8,653 bases of DNA, taken from the NCBI GenBank assembly GCA_024636105.1, contig JAGXHO010000216.1, positions 1 through 8,653 of the forward strand. Direction: 5' to 3'. This stretch comes from Trueperaceae bacterium. Its GTDB lineage: Bacteria > Deinococcota > Deinococci > Deinococcales > Trueperaceae. Below, piece by piece: positions 6,138 through 8,653 of this stretch (position 1 is the first letter of the stretch; the number at the start of each line of letters is the position of its first letter). Below the pieces are notes generated by a model. The model was not told the DNA's origin. It worked only from the letters and a program-made list of their open reading frames with translations, and ran no database searches. The position numbers and the translations under genes were made by a program.

Positions 6138-7196
6138 TTAGCGCACGGGTTTCCAGACGCGCTCGAACACGCGCAGCCAGTTCTCGCCCAGCACCTTGGC
6201 GACGTCGGTCTCCGAGTACCCCCGACCCTGGAGGCCGGCGGCGACGCCGACGATCTCCGGGTAGCTCGAGAAGCCCTCGACGAAGCGCTCGCGGTTGTGC
6301 GAGTTGGGCGACATGAACGCGTTGTAGTCGGCCATGACCGGCGCGAGGCTGATGGGCTGACCCCACGGGTCGTGCGGATGGGACGGGTACGAGCCGAGGC
6401 TGAAATCGGTGCCGATGCCGACGTGATCGATCGATCCCGTCAGTTGGGCGATGGTGTCGACGGCGTCGAGCAGAGCCTCGAGCGTGGGGCGCGTGCGTTG
6501 CCCCTCCCTCAGGCACAGCGGTCCCCACGGCACCACCCCGATGACGCCGCCGCTCGCGGCGGCGGCGCGGATCTGCGCGTCGCTCAGGTTCCGAGGGTTG
6601 GGGAACAGGCTGGCCGGGTTGGCGTGGCTGAACACCACCGGGTCGTCGCTCGCGTCGATCATCTCCAGGCTCGACCGCTCGCCCACGTGCGTGCCGTCGA
6701 GCACCATGCCGACGCGGTTCGCCTCGCGGACGACGAGTTTGCCGAACGCCGTGAGGCCGCGATCCGTGCGGTCGAGGCAGCCGTCGCAAATAAGGTTCGA
6801 GGAGTTGTAGGCCGGCAGCATCATGCGCAGCCCCAGCCGGTAGAAGGCCTCGAGACGGTGGAGGTGCCGACCGAGGAAGTCGCCGTCCTGGCTGGCGAGG
6901 AGGAGACCGGCCTTGCCCTCGCGATGCGCCGCACGAATGTCGTCGACGCTCTGAACGACGACGACGTTGTCGTGCTTGCGCGCCATCAGGTGCCAGTGCA
7001 TTAGCCCCTCGAGCGCGTCCTCTCCGGACAGGTTCGGCATGAACGCCGTGACGCCGTAGATCGTGCAGCCGTGCCGGTGCGCGACGGGCCAGTCGGCGTC
7101 CGGCCAGGCCTGCATGCAGGTGTCGATGAACAGGTGCTTGGGGGCCTCGTCGAGGACCGGATGGAAGCCTCGGTTCTGCTCACGCGGCGTGCTCAC
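6138..7196 (-). CDS. M19 (membrane/renal dipeptidase-like) family protein, second of a tandem pair
   Basis: This is a 352-residue protein without signal peptide or membrane helix, so cytoplasmic. Family landmarks are in order: LGLRMMLPAYNSSNLICDG (about 122-140), GLTAFGKLVVREANRVGMVLD (147-167), H170 in DGTHVG, H191 in FSHANP, R202 in NPRN, GGVIGV, and D264 in GIGTDFSLG. The C-terminal DVAKVLGENWLRV matches the family end. Two canonical metal-binding parts are missing: the N-terminal DGHND is IDTCMQ here (C27 and Q29 instead of His and Asp), and the bridging Glu is Q103. The conserved WPDAD...AHRHG block (31-43) might supply other ligands. The GTG start at 7196 overlaps the TGA of the upstream paralogue (GTGA), implying translational coupling; the frame open further upstream to 7772 is an antisense-free shadow of that paralogue. 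Context with a peptide ABC permease suggests hydrolysis of imported peptide-like compounds. Confidence 0.87.
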   Translation of the reverse strand: MSTPREQNRGFHPVLDEAPKHLFIDTCMQAWPDADWPVAHRHGCTIYGVTAFMPNLSGEDALEGLMHWHLMARKHDNVVVVQSVDDIRAAHREGKAGLLLASQDGDFLGRHLHRLEAFYRLGLRMMLPAYNSSNLICDGCLDRTDRGLTAFGKLVVREANRVGMVLDGTHVGERSSLEMIDASDDPVVFSHANPASLFPNPRNLSDAQIRAAAASGGVIGVVPWGPLCLREGQRTRPTLEALLDAVDTIAQLTGSIDHVGIGTDFSLGSYPSHPHDPWGQPISLAPVMADYNAFMSPNSHNRERFVEGFSSYPEIVGVAAGLQGRGYSETDVAKVLGENWLRVFERVWKPVR

Positions 7197-8239
7197 GAGG
7201 GCCAGACCTGGTCGTAGATCCGCAGGAAGTTGCCACCCAGGATCTTCGCCACGTCGTCGTCGTGGTAGCCGCGGGTGCGAAGGCGCTCCGCCAGGTCGAC
7301 GACGTGCGGGTAGGCGTTGAAGTCGGCGAGCGCGCGCTTTGGGGAGCGCACGTCGGCCGTGATCAGGCGGTCGTAGCGGCCCGTCACCGAAGCGAACGTG
7401 ACGGCGTCGCCCCAGGGGTCGTGCGCGTGGTCCGGGTAGGTGCCGAGGCTCATGTCGGTGCCGATGCCCACGTGGTCGGCGCTGCCCGTGACCTGCGCGA
7501 TGTGATCGATCTGGTCGATGAAGTCGTCGAGCGTGGGCCACGTGGTCTGGTCGGCGCGCATCACGAGCGGACCCCACGGCGCAAGGCCGATGACGCCGCC
7601 CTTGGCCGCGCAGGCTGCGATCTGCTCGTCGTCGATGTTCCTGGGGTTGTCGACGAGCGCCTTGGGGTTCGAGTGCGTGAAGACCATCGGTTGCGTGCTC
7701 CGCTCGATCATCTCGAGCGTGGAGCGGCGGCCCACGTGGGTGCCGTCGAGCAGGATCCCGACGCGGTTGCACTCGTCGACGACGAGCTCGCCGAACTTGG
7801 TGAGGCCGGCGTCGGTGCGATCCAAACAGCCGTCGCAGATGAGGTTGGTGGTGTTATACGACGGGAGCATCACGCGCACGCCCAGGCGCGCGAACGCTTC
7901 GATGCGGTGGAGCTTGTTGCCGATCCACTCGCCGCCTTGCGCCGAGATGATCAGCGCGGCGCGGCCGTCGCGCTTCGCGCTTCGGATGTCGTCCGCGGTG
8001 AACGCGACGAGGAGGTTCGGATGCTTGCGCGCGACGAGGTGCCAGAACATGAGGCCTTCGAGCGCGTCGGCGACGCCGTCGTGCGGCCGGAAGGCGGTGA
8101 CGCCGTACGCCGTGACGCCGTGCCGGTGCGCCACCGGGAAGTCGGCATCGGGCCAGATCTGCATGCACGAGTCGATGAAGACATACGGGTGATCGGCCTC
8201 CAACAGGGGATGGAAGCCTTTGTCGGGTCGCAAGGTCAC
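7193..8239 (-). CDS. M19 (membrane/renal dipeptidase-like) family protein, first of a tandem pair
   Basis: This 348-residue protein is paralogous to its downstream neighbour over the full length, with well over half the positions identical by eye. It shows the same M19 landmarks: LGVRVMLPSYNTTNLICDG (about 119-137), GLTKFGELVVDECNRVGILLD, H168 in DGTHVG, H189 in THSNPK, R200 in NPRN, D262 in GIGTDMSLG, and the closing DVAKILGGNFLRIYDQVW. As in the neighbour, the N-terminal HxD is replaced (IDSCMQ, C25 and Q27) and the bridging Glu is Q101. It is cytoplasmic, as no signal peptide is seen. The start at GTG 8239 is supported by AAAGGA five bases upstream. It begins 27 bases after the permease stop, so the two are probably co-transcribed, and it overlaps the next gene by four bases. 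Canonical M19 enzymes cleave dipeptides and some act on beta-lactams or amides; the substrate here is unknown. Confidence 0.87.
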   Translation of the reverse strand: MTLRPDKGFHPLLEADHPYVFIDSCMQIWPDADFPVAHRHGVTAYGVTAFRPHDGVADALEGLMFWHLVARKHPNLLVAFTADDIRSAKRDGRAALIISAQGGEWIGNKLHRIEAFARLGVRVMLPSYNTTNLICDGCLDRTDAGLTKFGELVVDECNRVGILLDGTHVGRRSTLEMIERSTQPMVFTHSNPKALVDNPRNIDDEQIAACAAKGGVIGLAPWGPLVMRADQTTWPTLDDFIDQIDHIAQVTGSADHVGIGTDMSLGTYPDHAHDPWGDAVTFASVTGRYDRLITADVRSPKRALADFNAYPHVVDLAERLRTRGYHDDDVAKILGGNFLRIYDQVWPS

Positions 8240-8244
8240 GAGGG

Positions 8245-8250
8245 TCCTTT
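8245..8250 (-). promoter_or_regulatory. Ribosome binding site AAAGGA for the first M19 gene
   Basis: On the minus strand AAAGGA lies five bases before the GTG at 8239. It is the best Shine-Dalgarno match seen at any start in the window and fixes this start. Confidence 0.65.
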
Positions 8251-8266
8251 CGGTGGGCGGGGCGCC

Positions 8267-8653
8267 TCAGTTGGTGCGTGGATCGAGGACGTCGCGCAAG
8301 CCGTCGCCGAGGAAGTTGAACGCGAGGACGGTCAGAACGATCGCCAATCCCGGTAGGGCGCTGACCCACCACGCGTCGATGAGGTAGGAGCGTCCGTCGG
8401 CGATGATGCTGCCCCAGGACGGGGCTGGCGGTGGAACGCCGAGGCCGAGGAACGAGAGAGCAGACTCGAGCAGAAGGATGCGCGATAGCTCGAAGGTCGT
8501 GAAGACGAGAATCGGCGCGAGTGCGTTGGGCGCCACGTGGCGGACGATGATCCGACCCGTGCGTGCACCGAGGGCGCGCGCGCCCTCCACGAACTCGAGC
8601 TCGCGGAGCGACAGGGCGGAGCCGCGTACCAGGCGCGCGTACCGTGGCCAAGC
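8267..8653 (-). CDS. DppC/OppC-type peptide ABC transporter permease, C-terminal part
   Basis: The frame is open to the window edge at 8653, so only the last 128 residues are seen, ending at TGA 8269-8267. The EAA cytoplasmic loop that contacts the ATPase is clear: EFVEGARALGARTGRIIVRH followed by VAPN (about 20-43), matching 'EAARALGAS...RHILPN' of the binding-protein-dependent permeases. Two membrane helices follow, the first with LLLESALSFLGLGVPPPAPSWG, a block typical of the DppC/OppC/NikC group, and the second with LPGLAIVLTVLAFNFLGDGLRD, the standard C-terminal end. It imports peptides or similar solutes across the inner membrane together with a second permease, ATPases and a binding protein expected upstream, outside the window. 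The two M19 genes follow directly on the same strand. Confidence 0.95.
   Translation of the reverse strand, partial: AWPRYARLVRGSALSLRELEFVEGARALGARTGRIIVRHVAPNALAPILVFTTFELSRILLLESALSFLGLGVPPPAPSWGSIIADGRSYLIDAWWVSALPGLAIVLTVLAFNFLGDGLRDVLDPRTN

Noticed and set aside
5806..6141. Possible 111-residue gene on the plus strand after the repeat-DUF3883 gene
   Set aside because: It has no recognisable domain and no ribosome site, and it overlaps the end of the M19 gene on the other strand. Its composition looks like translated intergenic sequence.
7194..7772. Extension of the second M19 gene upstream to 7772
   Set aside because: The added residues are a shifted-frame shadow of the first M19 gene. 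The paralogue alignment and the GTGA overlap place the start at 7196.
7262..8356. Long plus-strand frame of 364 codons opposite the M19 genes
   Set aside because: It lies antisense to two well-supported M19 genes, is very rich in Arg, Val and Asp, and has no domain. It is a by-product of GC-biased third positions.
1..8653. tRNA, rRNA or CRISPR repeats
   Set aside because: No tRNA-like cloverleaf with a conserved T-loop, no rRNA-like stretch and no regularly spaced repeats were seen on either strand.

Overview
The window is high-GC bacterial DNA with strongly GC-biased third codon positions, frequent GTG starts, few Shine-Dalgarno sites and two start sites that look leaderless. This would fit Deinococcota (for example Trueperaceae) or a high-GC actinobacterial or Chloroflexota lineage. 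The sequence has no rRNA or other marker to decide, so the taxon is inference.

Layout. Positions 1-933 (+) hold the 3' part of an O-antigen ligase/polymerase-like membrane protein. Positions 1115-4360 (+) hold a compact three-gene cluster: a TIGR04255-family protein, an unrecognised 212-residue protein starting in a 4-base GTGA overlap, and a HEPN-domain protein. The HEPN gene is split by a 1461-bp IS4-family insertion sequence (2550-4010) with matching terminal inverted repeats and a perfect 10-bp target duplication. Removing the element and one duplicate copy restores an uninterrupted HEPN frame of 140 codons. The transposase itself is frameshifted at a T4C6 run, so its conserved C-terminal tail lies in another frame. 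Positions 4540-5802 (+) encode a two-part protein of leucine-rich-variant/HEAT-like repeats plus a C-terminal DUF3883-type PD-(D/E)xK nuclease-like domain. The HEPN, TIGR04255 and nuclease-like genes beside an insertion sequence look like an accessory, defence-type island.

Positions 5803-6137 are a convergent intergenic gap. On the minus strand (8653 down to 6138) lies a peptide-uptake operon: the C-terminal end of a DppC/OppC-type ABC permease, then two tandem, clearly paralogous M19 (renal/membrane dipeptidase-like) genes joined by another 4-base GTGA overlap. Both M19 proteins keep the second-half histidines and the catalytic aspartate of the family but lack the N-terminal HxD and the bridging glutamate, which suggests a divergent subgroup. 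The operon logic is import of peptides or peptide-like compounds followed by cytoplasmic hydrolysis.

The most interesting region is the TIGR04255 / unknown / HEPN cluster with its neighbouring repeat-DUF3883 gene. It is a candidate toxin-antitoxin or anti-phage module, disrupted in this genome by the insertion sequence.
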